A DNA stretch of 64,000 bases from Yamagishiella unicocca (GCA_003116995.1 BDSL01000074.1:186001-250000), one strand, 5' to 3'. Positions 34,538 through 46,425 are shown, numbered from the stretch's first letter. Program-made: numbers and translations. Notes: generated by a model from the letters alone, not told the origin.

Positions 34538-36270
34538 AGTACTACCATGGGGGCCAACGCGTTAGGGAGGCGGCAGCACGGCAGCTTCGGCCGGAGGTCT
34601 TTCGTCTGGGGAGTGGCCACACGGCTGTTCCGATCTCGTCTAGTGTAGGGCCGGAAGTAATAACGCGTCGCAATGTGCCTCATGTACTTGTGTGTGCGTG
34701 TGTGTGCGTGTTGCAAGGCGACAAGTGCAGATGGGCGGAATCAGGCCCATGCACGATGGTCCTGCAGGTCCCTTGCCTGCTGCCCTCACATGCCTCTGGT
34801 GGGTAGGCGAGGACGCGTGGCGATGTGCAGGAGTGGTAAAACGATGAACTGTGTGTACGACAATATCACCGACACTGGCGCGGCAGGTTATTCCACGCGT
34901 AGCTTTTTGTGTGCTGAAGGACCAGGAGGTATCCCTTCCCAACGGGCAACTTACGACTCTGCCCTTCGGGTGCTGGACCGGGACGGCAGATGTGTATCCT
35001 CCTAGTTCGACAGACCAGTATTGCCCCGGATGTTCTCGATCATTGTTTTCGTCGCCCTGGCGAGAGTTTTCAAATTGTCGCTTGCGAGCGGCGTGTCAAG
35101 GCCGCCATGGAACCGTCGGCGGCAAACACGTGTCTACATTGCTGTTGCGTCGATCGTGTAAGATCGGTCATCTCGTGACTGTATTTCGATCCGCCATGAT
35201 CTCGTGGAGAAGCACACATCCACACCGCGCCATCTGTTGCACCAGTTGTCGCCCGACAAGGAAGGGGAATTCCGCAAGAACAAATGAAGGGCAGGCGGGG
35301 CAAAACAAAATTGTGTGCGGAAAGGGGAATCGACGGTAGGTTAAGTGGAAACGAAACGGGCCCGTTGTTTGGAGCAAGGAGGAATTAAGGGATACGGGGC
35401 AAGGAACGAACATCAGGACAGGGGAGGGGAGGTCCAGGAAGAGAGGCGCAACAGGAGAGATGTGCCGTGACCCCCACGAGCACATACGTTACTTCCGCGC
35501 AGCCTCGACTCCCGTGCCTGCGATGTTGTTGCCATTGCGCGGCGCAATGTGGGTTACATAAGGCCCCAAGCGCTCCTCGCGAGCCACAATCCGTCTGTTG
35601 GGTTGATTTAGGGGGGTTCCCGACATGTGCTCGCCATCTCTCAACCTATCCAACTCCGCCACCAGCTTGCTGCTAATATTTGTTTCAAGTCAGGAGTACG
35701 GCGGTCGAAGCGGTCGCCCTGATGAACTTATAGGAACGATGCATCGTCGCCGAGCAGCTGTGCTTACACGGCGCATGCCAAGCACCAGAAGGGAACCATC
35801 CTGTACCGTATGAGGCCGCTACCTGGCCGCTCCTGCCCGCGCTGCCCCGGCCACCACAGCCCTGGACACGCCAGTCGCCTTTGCCAACCACGCAGCCCCA
35901 AGGTTCTCATGCCGCCTTAAGAAAATATCGCAATCTAACATCGGCAGCGCGCTTCCAGCACATCCACGACCTACTGAAATGGAGCACATTGGAGTGATCG
36001 CCTCCTCGCACATGGACCGAACGAGGGCCGCAAACCGACAAGCAGGGGTGGTGTAGACGAGGTATGTAAATAACGCGCTTTATCGTCATCATCGCCATCA
36101 AAGGATGAAATGTTGTTGTGTACAGAATCCAAATATACGTCTGCTGGTACAGGGGCTCGGAGCCCCACGGTCCTATGTCGTACAACACATGCAGCGCTGT
36201 CACGGCCACCATGTCGATGCGCGCCCCTCCAACCACAACCCTTACAACTAGTAGTAACGGTTACAGTGGG

Positions 36271-36275
36271 TTACA
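36271..36275 (-). terminator. TGTAA polyadenylation signal(s) of ctpA
   Basis: Three TTACA motifs on the plus strand (TGTAA on the minus strand) at 36271-36275, 36261-36265 and 36242-36246 lie 255-290 nt past the ctpA stop, the expected distance for this signal. Confidence 0.6.
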
Positions 36276-36439
36276 ACTAATGTAGCGCGAGCGCCAACTA
36301 CACGACATGCATAATGTCTCCAATATCTCCGTACTAGCGTTCGTCGTACTAGCCGTATATATCTTCTCCGTAATGGTTCGTAAGGAGCGTGGCGTCCGGC
36401 GGCTACGGGCGGCGATGGAAGCCTTGCCAGAGCTGTAGC

Positions 36440-36590
36440 AGCGACCCGCGGGTCAAGCTCTAACGCCCGGCCGCCTGGCGGATGCACTGCACCGGAGGGG
36501 CCAAGCACGCGGCAGCAGCGACCCGCGGGTCAGGCCCTGACGCCCAGCAGCCCGGCCGCCTGGCGAATGCACTGGTCCGACTGTTGCAGG
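36440..36590. repeat. Direct duplication covering the ctpA terminal exon
   Basis: Two related copies, about 36440-36505 and 36517-36580, share GCAGCGACCCGCGGGTCA, CGCCCGGCCGCCTGGCG-type and ATGCACTG blocks. The right-hand copy contains the functional last exon of ctpA (minus strand). The left-hand copy reads QCIRQAAGR and then a stop, lacks a clear acceptor, and looks non-functional. Confidence 0.75.
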
Positions 36591-39500
36591 CTGGTGGGGA
36601 GGCCACCTACGAATGGGGGTATGAGAGGAGACCCGTGGGTCGGCACTGTAAAGTAAAACGAGTAGGAAACGTTTGGTACACGCGTTTTGAATCGCATGCT
36701 GGGGAACTTCGTTCAGGTAACTGAACCCGGAGGTCGCGTGTCAACCCCGGCTGCTATACCTAGACGGACCCCGAGCAGTTTAGTGAAATGTTTTGAGAGA
36801 CCGTTTTGGAGAACGGTAAGGAGCAAACAGGCCAGTGACGATCGTTTCGCCTTTCCCCAAAGGTACCCAGCTCGTCCAAAAGTAAAATTTAGAGTCGTGG
36901 CTGGACATACTAGAGCGAGACTTGTCAAAGCAAGAACCCGACTGGGAGGGGGGCAGGGCAACGCGGGGGGTGGGTGGAGGGGAAAAAACACCCTCCGTTG
37001 AACCCTATTGGTTGGTTGGGCGGTTGGTTGGTTGGTTGGTTGAGCAGGCGCAGCAGGACGAGACGAGGCTGCCACGGACCGGGACCACCACCACTCACAC
37101 CTGTGGTAGTTGTGATTGTGGTGACGGTTGGAGAAAAACAAACCGCCATGCCGCAGCTGACGACACCTGCATGAACACTTACGGTACGCATCCACCGCCG
37201 TGCTGCCTCCCTCCCGCCCTCCCTCCCTCCCTCCCTGCTGGCTGCACCGCGCAACGACGTACCACGAGGGAAGTCGGTGCAGGCGCGGTCGGGGGACAGG
37301 CCCGCGCGCTGGGCGCTGATATCGTACCCGGACGGTGTCAGGTACCTAGGGAGGGAATGCAGGGCCGGACGGGGCGGGGTGAGGTGAGGTGAGGTGAGGC
37401 AGAGAAAAAAAGGTGAGTCGAAGGAATGTAGCCTATGTAGGGCCGGACGGGGCGGGACGGGGCAGAGAAACACGGTGCTATGAAAGCGACCGCAGTAGGG
37501 AAGTACGTTAAGGCGGCTGGGAGGAGAAGCTGGTCGTATGGATGTGAACGATGATCGTGTGAACAGCGAATCAAATGGAAGTGGAATCGACGTTGGAAGC
37601 GGTGAGCAGCGCCGTAGTCTAGCAACAGCCCATGCGTGCGGGTGGGGGGGCAGTCGTGAGTGCGGGTGGGGGGGCAGTCGTGAGTGCGGGTGCGGGGGCA
37701 GTCGTGAGTGCGGGTGCGGGGGCAGTCGTGAGTGCGGGTGGGGGGCAGTCGTGAGTGCGGGTGGGGGGGCAGTCGTGAGTGCGGGTGCGGGGGCAGTCGT
37801 GAGTGCGGGTGCGGGGACAGCCGTTGGGCAAGGCGGGTGTGCGGTCATGTGGACGGGGTCAGCCGGGATCGAGGGGGGGAGCGATGGCGGGCTGGCAACG
37901 ACCGCAGCAAAAGGAAAACCGCCCCCGGCGCCCCCGGGAGGTACCGGTAGTAGTAGCGGGAGGGAGCGGCAGGTTGGTGACCTCCCTCCCTTCTGGATCA
38001 CCACCTCCATCGCCCTTGGTTTGTCGGCCGTGGATTCGCGGATTATCTTTTAAAAAACAAACCCTCTCTTGGCCCCCGGTCGGCCGGCTTACTTGGCCAC
38101 GGTGACACGCACTCCGCCGTCCTTGCCCTCACGCAACGGAAAGTAGTACTGGCGGGGAGCGGGGCAGAGCAGGTTGGGAGGGGAAGGGGAGGGGCAGAGC
38201 AACACCGGTAAAACAACAATGAGGGGGTTGCGAGGAAAACCCGCGTACCCGTACAATGTGAGGGGAGAGCGCGGCAGGGAAGGCGGCAGCTCGGCACCAG
38301 GCACACCGCTGCACTGACGGTTACCTCGAAGACTCTTCCAACCGCTTACTTGCTAAACCGCTGTGGCCCCCCCTGGAGCTTTTTTTCGCGCCCCGCTCCT
38401 AGGTCACTCCCCCCGCCACACACACTGTGTATTCCGCCAAGGCCCCCGCTCGCACCCCCACCACTCTCAACTTACACACCCCCACTCTCAACTTGTGGGC
38501 CCCATACTTCATTCTGCCAAAGCCCCCGATCGGCCCCTCAGACTGCCAATTTGTGGGTGCCCGCCCCCACTGCATACGGGTTTTCCTTGCACCCCCCGTA
38601 ATAGGGCATTTATGCACCCGGCCGCCGCCCCGCCCACCTGCACCAGCCCCTTGCCGAAGGTGCGCTCCCCCAGCAGGGTGCCTCGCCCGTTGTCTCGCAG
38701 AGCCCCGGCGAATACCTTTTGGTGGGGCGGAGGAGGAGGAAGGGAAAAAGAAGGAGCAGGACGGGAAGGAGTGGGAAAGGAAAGATGTGTACACTTGGGG
38801 AGGGGGGCGGAACAGGCCGCGAAAGGGAAGGAGGGGAGCGGAGCGGGGGAAGGGGCGGCGGGTCGAGGACTTGGCTTTGGGGGAGGCGAGGGGAGGGGCC
38901 GAGGGGGGGGCCCGAGGGGGGGCCGAGGGGCGCACCTGCCGGCATCCCCCTGCACGGCACCTTCCCGCCACTGCCCCGAACGAGTGCCGTCTGCCCCGCC
39001 TCCTCCCATCGCCGTCTGCCCCGCAAAACCTAAACCCATCACCCCCGCTCAACACTGGGCAGCAACGAAAAAATCGAGAGAGTTGCACCCCACCCGGGGG
39101 CAATCCCGGCCCCTCCACATCGGGTTAACTTTCCTTTTCAGCGCCGACCCACGGGTCTCATGCACACAGCCCCCTTCCCTTTCCCTTTGTGTACCACCAA
39201 ACGGTTGTACTCGCCTTTCTAGTCCACGCGCTTTCCCCTCCCCTCCCCCTCCCCCTCCCCTCCCCTGCCCCCCCTGATGCCTCCCCCGCACGCACCTCTG
39301 ACGCACTGGCGGTGCTCCTGTTGACCAGCAGCACCACCGGCTTGACCGCCAGCTGGCCGGGCAGGGCGGGGAACACCTCCTCCGGCAGGCGGCCGACCTG
39401 CGGGAAGGTTCATGCAGGATAGGAGTTAAGCAGGATAGGAGTTAAGCAGGATAGGAGTTAAGCAGGATAGGAGTTAAGCAGGATAGGAGTTAAGCAGGAT

Positions 39501-42500
39501 AGGTAGTTAGGTATGAGTGGGTTGTTGAGGCGAGGGTGGAGCACCCGGGAAGACTTCGGGAAGGCGGTTCGGTGGGCGGTTGAAAGCCGTTGCCATCTCG
39601 ACCACCTTCACCAAGACCATTTCGCCACTCTCCCTTCCACGCCCCTTCCCTCCTTTCCCCACGGGTTTTTTCTCATACCCCCCCCCCCGACCAACGGTTC
39701 ATCCCCCCCGACCTCCCTTCCCCTCCCTCACACCTGCCACACCGCGTCCACCACCCCCTCGGGCCCCCGGATGGTCTTGGCGATGACGTCCCCTGGCTTC
39801 AAGAAGAAGCTCGCCGAGGCGATAGCCTCCTCAAACACACCGCCTGTGGGGGGTTACAATAATAGACCCGGTAACGCGACTGGGGAAATGTAGCGTGTGC
39901 ATAGCCATCGGACACCGGGACGCGCGCGCATGCTACTGGACCAGGGTGCCCGGCCACACACACGGACGCGACGACGGTGGGTGCAGTGAAGAAGAAGAAG
40001 AAAAAGTGGACTATATGGAGTGTAAAGTATGGAGTGCAAAGCAGAGAACTAGGATGGCGAACGGGGAAGCCGCGGGGTGGGGGGGGGGGAAGGAGGTAAA
40101 ACCCGTGACAGGACAGGAGGACGAGGAGGACGAGGAGGAAAAGGGGAGGGGGATCGAATGGGGGGGTGCATAAGGACCCGGTTACACGACATGGGTAAAC
40201 GTGGGGTTCGAATGGGGAGGGGAGCCAGGACAGGAGCTGGGGTTATGCGGGGGCCATGGGGGGGGAGGGGGCATCCCGTGCTGTGCTGTGCCGTGCTGTG
40301 CTGGGTTGGGCAGGCGGTCGGGCAGGCGGTTGGACAGGCGGTTGCCACGTGCCACCAAGATGCGGTGCAGCTTGCGGGGAACACCTGCAGCTCCACCTTT
40401 GCTCCGCGTTATGGAGCTCGGCCCGGGGGGGGGGGCATAACAACCGGTTACGCCCGGGGGGGGCGGGGTAGAAAACCCCAAACCCCCACCCCCCACCGCC
40501 CTCGGTTTGTCGGCCGTGGATTCGCGGACCCCCTTATCAACCCCCCCACTACCCCCACTGCCCGAAGCCTGGCTAACAGGCTGTCAGCGCCCCCGAACCC
40601 ACCGCCCACGAAGAGGCAGCACGGACGCTTTCTGACGTGGGCGTAACGCCAGGCCGCTGGAGTGCACGGCCCGCGGTTATGGCGCTGTCATACACATACT
40701 CGCACCCCCCTCACCCCCCGCGGATTCTCTTATCAAACCCCCCTCAACGCCCCCGGCGGCTTCCCTCCTCCCGCTCCTCCCGTCCTCCCTCCCCCCCCCC
40801 GGTCCCCCCCCCGCCTCCCCTCCCCCACCTGGGTTGTTCCGCAGGTCCAGGATGTAGCCCACGTTGCCCGGGGAGTGCTCGTGCCGCTGCAGCGCCGCCT
40901 GCAGCGCCTCCGTGGTTTCGGAGCCGAAGTACAGCACCCGCACGTAGGTGGCGTAGAAGCCGGGGGCGCCCAGGGGGATGGTGGACAGCTGGCGGGGTTG
41001 GGGGCGCAGGGTTTGAGGTGGGGTTGGGGGTGGGGGTGGGTTTGGGTTCGGGTCCTGTTTGGGGGTTTGAGTGCGTGGTATGGAGTTGGAGAAGGGGGCG
41101 GAGGGGGAGGTTGGTGTGCAGGTAAGCCGTAAAGGTAAGTAACGGCCAAACCCATAGTGGGCTACGGATGAGGCCCCCCGAAAACTATTCGCCGGTTAGT
41201 TCCTGCCCTCCGTTTCCTGTGTCGTGTAACCGGGTCTTCTTCTCGCCACCTCCCACCGCTTTGTCGCAGCACAGGACGGGACGGCAGCGTCGCAAGGTCC
41301 GGCTGCGAGCCCAACCGTACGATAGTACGACGCGACGGTACGGCCGTTGCGTGCCGTACCTTTATGGCCGGCTGCGGCAGGTCCCTCCGCTCCACGTCCA
41401 TCACGATCCGACCGGGGCTGGAGCCGCCGCTGGCGCCGCCGTCGACGCCGCCGCTGGCGGCAACGTCGGCCGTCGCCGTCGCCGCAGCGGCGGTGGTGGC
41501 GGCGGCGGCTGCTGCTGCTGCTGCTGCGGCGGCGGAGGGCGCGGGCGCCCACTCCAGGGTGGCGGTGGAGCCGGCCGGTCCGCGCATAAGGCCCCGCAGC
41601 TGCTCCTCACCCAGCTGATCTGCTGGGTTTCCATCTGCAGGGAGGAAGGGGAACGTCACCGGGAGGGTGTTGGTGTTGGTGGCGTCGGTGTGTGTGTGGG
41701 GGGGGGGGGAGTGGCATAAGGACCGGTTACACGACATAGGTTTACTAGCTGGCGCATTGCCTTCGAACATCTAGTCATGAGCCCCTTCCGCCCCCTCCCA
41801 ACTCCCTCCCCATCCGCCCTGCCCTCCCGGGCCCCCTTTCCTACACGGGTTTTCCTCGCAGCCCCTCCCGCTCCCCCCCCGGCCCGCACCGATGCTGATC
41901 AGCCGGTCGCCCCGGGCAATACCCGCCCCCTCCGCGGGGGAACCAGCCAGCGGCGCCAGCACCACACGGCCCCCCCCTGGAGCCACCGGACCCAGCTCCA
42001 GCCCCAGGCCTGCGGGCAGGTGGGGTGCGTGCGCAACATCAGCGGGAGTGGGGGCATGGGCGGGTGCGGGTGAGGGTTATGACACTGGTGCTGTCAAAGT
42101 ATCATGATGGTGGGGTGGGGGCTGCCGGGTGAGGCAGAGGCCGGGGCAGCAGCCGGGTGACGACTAGCGGTTGCCCCTCCCCGCCCCCTGCTCCCACAGT
42201 CCAGTGGTAGTCAGTTCCAGTGCTCCAGCATGCGCGCACAAAATTGGTGTCCGACAACCATGCGCCAACTATCCTGTCCCGTTGCGTAAAACGGGTTTTT
42301 TAAACACCCCCTGCTCCCACATTATCGTCCCCCCTACACACATACACACACACCCCTCTCCCCCCGCCCCTCTCCTCCCCGCCCCTCTCCCCCCCGCCCC
42401 CCCCCCCCGCCCCTCTCCCCCCGCCCCTCTCCCCCCGCCCCTCTCCCCCCGCCCCTCTCCCCCCGCCCCTCTCCCCCCCGCCCCCCCCCCCCGCCCCTCT

Positions 42501-45210
42501 CCCCCCGCCCCTCTCCCCCCGCCCCTCTCCCCCCCGCCCCTCTCCCCCCCGCCCCCCCCCCGCCCCCCCCCCCCGCCCCTCTCCCCCCCGCCCCTCTCCC
42601 CCCCGCCCCCCCCCCCGCCCCTCTCCCCCCCGCCCCTCTCCCCCCCGCCCCTCTCCCCCCGCCCCCCCCCCCCCGCCCCTCTCCCCCCCGCCCCTCTCCC
42701 CCCGCCCCCCCCCCCGCCCCCCCCCCCGCCCCTCTCCCCCCCGCCCCCCCCCCCCCCCCCCCCCGCCCCTCTCCCCCCCGCCCCCCCCCCCCGCCCCTCT
42801 CCCCCCCGCCCCTCTCCCCCCCGCCCCTCTCCCCCCGCCCCTCTCCCCCCCGCCCCTCTCCCCCCCGCCCCTCCCCCCCCCCCCCCCCCGCCCCTCTCCC
42901 CCCCCCCCCCCCGCCCCTCTCCCCCCCGCCCCTCTCCCCCCCCTCAGTGTCACTCACCCACGTACTGCGCCTGCAGGTACGACTGCTCCGAGGGCAGTGG
43001 GCGCCGCAGAGCCCGGCGGAACGCGGAGGGCGGCAGGAACTCCGTGTAGGGGTCCTCCAGGGAGGACAGCAGGGAGGACACGGCGGCCTGCAGGGCGCTC
43101 TTGGTGGGGATGAGGCCGCCGCGGGACTGGGGGGGGGGGCGGGGGGGCTACAAGTAAAGAGGCGGGGCGGGGGCGGCGAGGAGGGGCGGGGGGGGAGGGG
43201 CGAGGAGATCCGGTACGTGACAAGGGAAACGGAGGGCAGGAACTAGCTGCCGGATAGTTGGGACGGGGCGGTGAGAGGACGGGGAAGGGGAGTGGGTGGG
43301 TTTTGAGGGGTGAGACTGATGGAGGGGGGAGGGTATGAGCCGTCTGCACGGAATGCGGCGGACGTGCAACCCCTCCCGCCCTGCACCAACTGAGCAGCTG
43401 GCGCGTGCCAGTAAGGCCCGTGTGGTGTGCCAGTAAGGCCCGTGTGGCGTGCCAGTAAGGCCCGTGTGGTGTGACAGTAAGGCCCGTGTGGTGTGCCAGT
43501 AAGGCCCGTGTGGTGTGAGAGTAAGGCCGGTGCGGGCCAGTAAGGCCCGTGTGGCGTGCCAGTAAGGCCCGTGTGGTGTGGCAGTAAGGCCCGTGTGGCG
43601 TTTTACGTTCCCGCCACGACCCCCCTAACAAGCCAAATCACGGTCGGCCGCTGCGCCCCCAATTGCAATCCCAACAACCTCATCCCGTGCCGTATGCCCC
43701 AGTTTCCTCGCTAACCCCCTCTTCCCCCCTTCCACGGGTTTCCTCTCACCGCCCCCCCCCCAAGCCCACATCCTCGCTGTCCGCCGACCATGCGCTCACT
43801 ATCTTGTCGTTTTTCGTGTCACCGGTTTCACCCTACCCCCCTACGGGTTACCTCGCTAACCCCCTCCCCCCCCTTCCCCGGGTTTCCTCGCAACCCTCCC
43901 CCCCCTTCCGCGGGTTTCCTCGCAACCCTCCCCCCCTTCCGCGGGTTTCCTCGCAACCCTCCCCCCCCTTCCGCGGGTTTCCTCGCAACCCTCCCCCCCT
44001 TCCGCGGGTTTCCTCGCAACCCTCCCCCCCCTTCCGCGGGTTTCCTCGCAACCCTCCCCCCCTTCCGCGGGTTTCCTCGCTAACCCCCTCCCCCCCCTCC
44101 CCCGGGTTTCCTCGCAACCCTCCCCCCCGTTTCCTCCCAACCCCCCGCCCCCCACCCCACCGTGAGTTCCCCCCCCCTCGGGTTTTCTCTCTCAACACCC
44201 CCCCCCGGCGGGCACCTTGCCATTCCCCCGCCCCCTCCCCCCCTCACTTTGAGCTCCGCCAGCAAGGTGTCAGCCCAGCCCGCCTGCGAGAAGGTGCCGC
44301 TGGCGCTGAAGTGCTCCGAAGCCACCACCTGCCAGGCCTTCTCCAGCACCTCCCGGTTCTCTGTGCACTGGGGGCCGCACTTCTCCTCGGCGTCGCACAC
44401 TTCCTGAGTGTAGCGCGCGTACTCGATGAGCCTTTTGGGGGGGCGGGTGGGGGGGGCGAGAAGATCCGGATACACGACATAGGAGGCGGAGGGGGCCTCC
44501 CAGCGGGGGGACAGTCGGGGGGGAGGAGGCGGCGGCCAGGCCCGTCACCTCAGTCCTCCTCCCGCAGCACCGAGCATCGAGATTCCCGAACCTTTATCTA
44601 GTCGATCCTAATTATCTTTAAAGTGCCGACCAACGGGTTTCCTCTCAACCCCCCAGCCGTTTTTTGCAAACCCTAATCCGCCACCCTGGGCCCCAAAATG
44701 GGGGGTGGCGTATGAACCCCTGGCCCCCAATTTGGGGGTTGGCATTAATTTCGGAATGGGGGGGTTGGCATGAAAACCGGGATGGGGGATGGGCAGCTCG
44801 CACCTCGCCATGGCCTGCTGTGCGTCCTCAGTGAAAAGCGACAGGTTGACGCCTTGGCCGTTCAGGTGACCTGCCACAGCGTTCTCATATGCGGCGACGC
44901 TGTACGCCTCACCCGCAACCGCTGTCGCTACCGGCCAGACCAGGCCAGGCTCAGCCCCGGGAGAGAGGGTGAGAGCGGCGCTGCAAACGAGCGCCACGGC
45001 TGCACGGCAGGCTGCGCGAAAGAAGCCAGGCGCGCCATCGTTCCCCGCGTCGGCAACTGGAAGGTGACGGGCTGGGCGTTGTTCCTCTGCTTCTTGGGTT
45101 CGTTTGGTAAAGTGACAGACCACTCGCCGCTGGAGCTGCGCCGCGCTGGCCTGCAGCTTGTGAGCAGGCCTGGCGTTGCAATGGCAAGGGCTCCGTTCAA
45201 GAATGTGCAT
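36530..45210 (-). CDS. ctpA: CtpA, thylakoid-lumen C-terminal processing protease for photosystem II D1 protein
   Basis: Thirteen exons, all phases consistent: 44804-45210, 44248-44431, 42958-43126, 41890-42009, 41360-41634, 40829-40988, 39734-39843, 39296-39397, 38638-38715, 38093-38148, 37263-37345, 37099-37166 and 36530-36580 (TGA 36530-36532), giving 620 aa. CtpA removes the C-terminal extension of precursor D1 so that the oxygen-evolving cluster can assemble. The first ~100 residues form a bipartite transit peptide: a basic Ser/Gln-rich part, then hydrophobic RAAVALVCSAALTLSPGAEP for lumen transfer. A helical N-terminal domain (LEDPYTEFLPP) precedes a PDZ domain (GSPAEGAGIARGDRLISIDG), which is interrupted by an Ala/Thr-rich insertion at about residues 315-345. 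The catalytic part has YILDLRNNPGG, VNRSTASASE (nucleophile Ser506) and GERTFGKG (general base Lys531); the 25-residue spacing equals that in known family members. YLTPSGYDISAQRAGLSPD is the conserved C-terminal block. The last two exons are less certain. Confidence 0.93.
36628..36830 (+). mobile_element. Dispersed repeat family A, diverged copy
   Basis: Begins with GAGACCCGTGGGTCGGCACT, then CGTTTGGTACACGCGTTTTG, GCATGCTGGGGAACTTCG, CCCGGAGGTCGCGTGTCAAC and GGACCCCGAGC. The blocks are in the family A order. It lies in the last ctpA intron (36581-37098), opposite in orientation to the gene. Confidence 0.65.
37635..37815. repeat. Tandem array, ~24-bp unit, ~7-8 copies
   Basis: The unit is GTGCGGGTGGGGGGGCAGTC followed by GTGA, with G/C variation. 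It lies in the ctpA intron 37346-38092. Confidence 0.93.
38009..38052 (+). mobile_element. Dispersed repeat family C, copy
   Basis: Contains GGTTTGTCGGCCGTGGATTC then GCGGATTATC. The same block occurs at 40495-40548 and 55645-55702. It ends 41 bp from the donor of the ctpA exon 38093-38148. Confidence 0.7.
39414..39501. repeat. Tandem array, 16-bp unit (GCAGGATAGGAGTTAA), ~5.5 copies
   Basis: Perfect or near-perfect units in the ctpA intron 39398-39733, starting 17 nt from the acceptor of the next exon. Confidence 0.95.
40495..40548 (+). mobile_element. Dispersed repeat family C, copy
   Basis: GGTTTGTCGGCCGTGGATTC then GCGGACCCCCTTATCAACC. It matches 38009-38052 and 55645-55702. It lies in the ctpA intron 39844-40828. 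Confidence 0.7.
41182..41245 (-). mobile_element. Dispersed repeat family B, copy
   Basis: On the minus strand: GAAGACCCGGTTACACGACA, GGAAACGGAGGGCAGGAACT, GGCGAATAGTTTTCGG. It is nearly the same as the copies at 46806-46880 and 47707-47775 in opposite orientation. It lies in the ctpA intron 40989-41359. Confidence 0.75.
41716..41775 (+). mobile_element. Dispersed repeat family B, copy
   Basis: AAGGACCGGTTACACGACAT, then TAGCTGGCGCATTGCCTTCG. It closely matches 14887-14940. It lies in the ctpA intron 41635-41889. Confidence 0.65.
42355..42945. repeat. ~590-bp CCCCGCCCCTCTCCCC low-complexity tract
   Basis: Irregular runs of C5-C15 broken by CCGCCCCTCT units fill most of the ctpA intron 42010-42957. 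Because ctpA is transcribed leftwards, its pre-mRNA carries the G-rich complement, with dozens of closely spaced G-runs. Confidence 0.95.
43205..43262 (+). mobile_element. Dispersed repeat family B, copy
   Basis: GATCCGGTACGTGACAAGGG, AACGGAGGGCAGGAACTAGC, CCGGATAGTT. A diverged copy in the ctpA intron 43127-44247. Confidence 0.6.
43405..43600. repeat. Tandem array, ~22-bp unit (GCCAGTAAGGCCCGTGTGGT-type), ~9 copies
   Basis: Units vary at the junction (GTGTGCCA, GCGTGCCA, GTGTGACA). First of two arrays in the ctpA intron 43127-44247. Confidence 0.93.
43848..44135. repeat. Tandem array, ~30-31-bp unit, ~9 copies
   Basis: The unit combines CTTCCGCGGGTTTCCTCGCA with ACCCTCCCCCC. Second array in the ctpA intron 43127-44247. 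The GGGTTTCCTCGC core resembles the inverted 26-bp array unit at 52732-53095. Confidence 0.93.
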
Positions 45211-46425
45211 TCCTAGCAGTCATTCCACAGGAAATAGTTTTACTTTTTTTATCAAATTGTTCTATCAAACAGAAGCAGGAAAGCTACGACTGTAACGTTG
45301 TAATGACCAGCGACGACCATCTACGCGCTAGGGTTCTTTTCCCACTTTGACAACTGCGACCCCCCCCGAGAATCAGCCTGTTTCAAGGCATGTAGTAAGC
45401 TTGCTACAACATTTGCCTGCAGGATGTGGCCTGTTGGGCGGCCTGAAAAGTTTCGACGTTCTAGTTGACGGCCAGGCAGAGACGGCTAGACGGGCCACCG
45501 AGAAGCCCATTGGTTCCCCCCTGCTCCCCGCACACCCTATCAAGCCTTGCTTCTAACATGAACGACTTCCTCAGCATCAACGCCAGCGGCGTTCCTCCGT
45601 TCTCTTCCTGACAAACTCTCCTGACAAACGCTCCAACCTTTCAACGTTTCAAGTTTCAACCCTCCTCTCCACAACACGTCCCCAGGGCGTACACACGCCC
45701 ACCCCTCCTGCTCCCAGCTGTACGTCCCCCGCACCCTGGCCAACGCCACCGCCAAGTCAAACATCGCCGCACCGCCAAACACAACAACGGCACCGCATCG
45801 CCACCGCGACACGACACGACGGCGGTCGAAGCAGCGCTGGACATCACAAAATCCGGATGACGACAGGAGCTCTTCGCTGTCAGCAGGGCAACACGGCATG
45901 CACACGCTCGGCCACATCGGCCGTGAGGCCGACGGTATGAGGGGTAACCGAGGAAATTCGGTACTGAAAGGAAAACCGATTTGGAAACCGATTTGGTATG
46001 CCACGTCTGGAATTCCCGCTGGTGAGGCACGGCGGTGTGGCGAGAAGACCGGGTTACACGACACAGGGTTACCGGACGACACGAGTTACCGGTAAGCGGC
46101 GAGACAGGGGGGAGGGGAGGGCGTGGACATATTGCGGCCCCGGTGCCCTCTCGCGTTGCCGCCTTCGTTTCCCACCGCCAGCCCAATCCCGGCAGCTCAC
46201 CGGCGAAATGCGGTAGGGATGAATGCGGCAATAATTAGTAACAGCAAACGCGCATGCATGCACCGTCCAAACAACCTAAGACGCGTATCGAACCGGCGCC
46301 CTTCGCGCCCACCCTCCGGGCTTAACTTCACACCCCCCCGGCGGCGCTGCTTATACACCACCACCCCGGCGGCGCTGCTTGCACCCAGCCGGCCGGGGCG
46401 CCCCCCCCCGGCAGCCGTTACTAAT
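45211..46425. other. Intergenic region upstream of ctpA
   Basis: Separates the ctpA start from the 3' end of the next minus-strand gene and should hold the ctpA promoter. Short open frames exist on both strands, none with recognisable domains. A partial family A-like stretch (GAAAGGAAAACCGATTTGG, about 45965-45995) and a family B fragment (GAAGACCGGGTTACACGACA, about 46042-46065) are present. Confidence 0.5.

Larger units (their letters stand above)
34288..36529. other. Convergent intergenic region between the RING ligase and ctpA
   Basis: It contains both 3' untranslated regions. Mixed-composition DNA; the open frames are short and lack family features. One frame at about 34880-35030 (+) reads as plausible protein sequence but has no start context or splice sites I can support. 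A degenerate second copy of the ctpA terminal exon lies at about 36440-36505. Confidence 0.5.

Noticed and set aside
34851..35339. 162-aa plus-strand protein downstream of the RING gene
   Set aside because: Part of the frame looks protein-like, but there is no supporting start, splice site, domain or neighbour. It could be a decayed fragment of an element, which cannot be shown here.
36925..38010. 361-aa minus-strand protein with Pro/Thr/His repeats
   Set aside because: It is a read-through of the 24-bp array. Only the segment 37263-37345 in this frame is coding, as a ctpA exon.
42300..42957. Gly/Arg-rich and Pro-rich proteins of about 200-290 aa in the C-rich tract
   Set aside because: Open frames appear on both strands because the tract lacks A/T and hence stop codons. 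The region is bounded by correct ctpA splice sites and is an intron.
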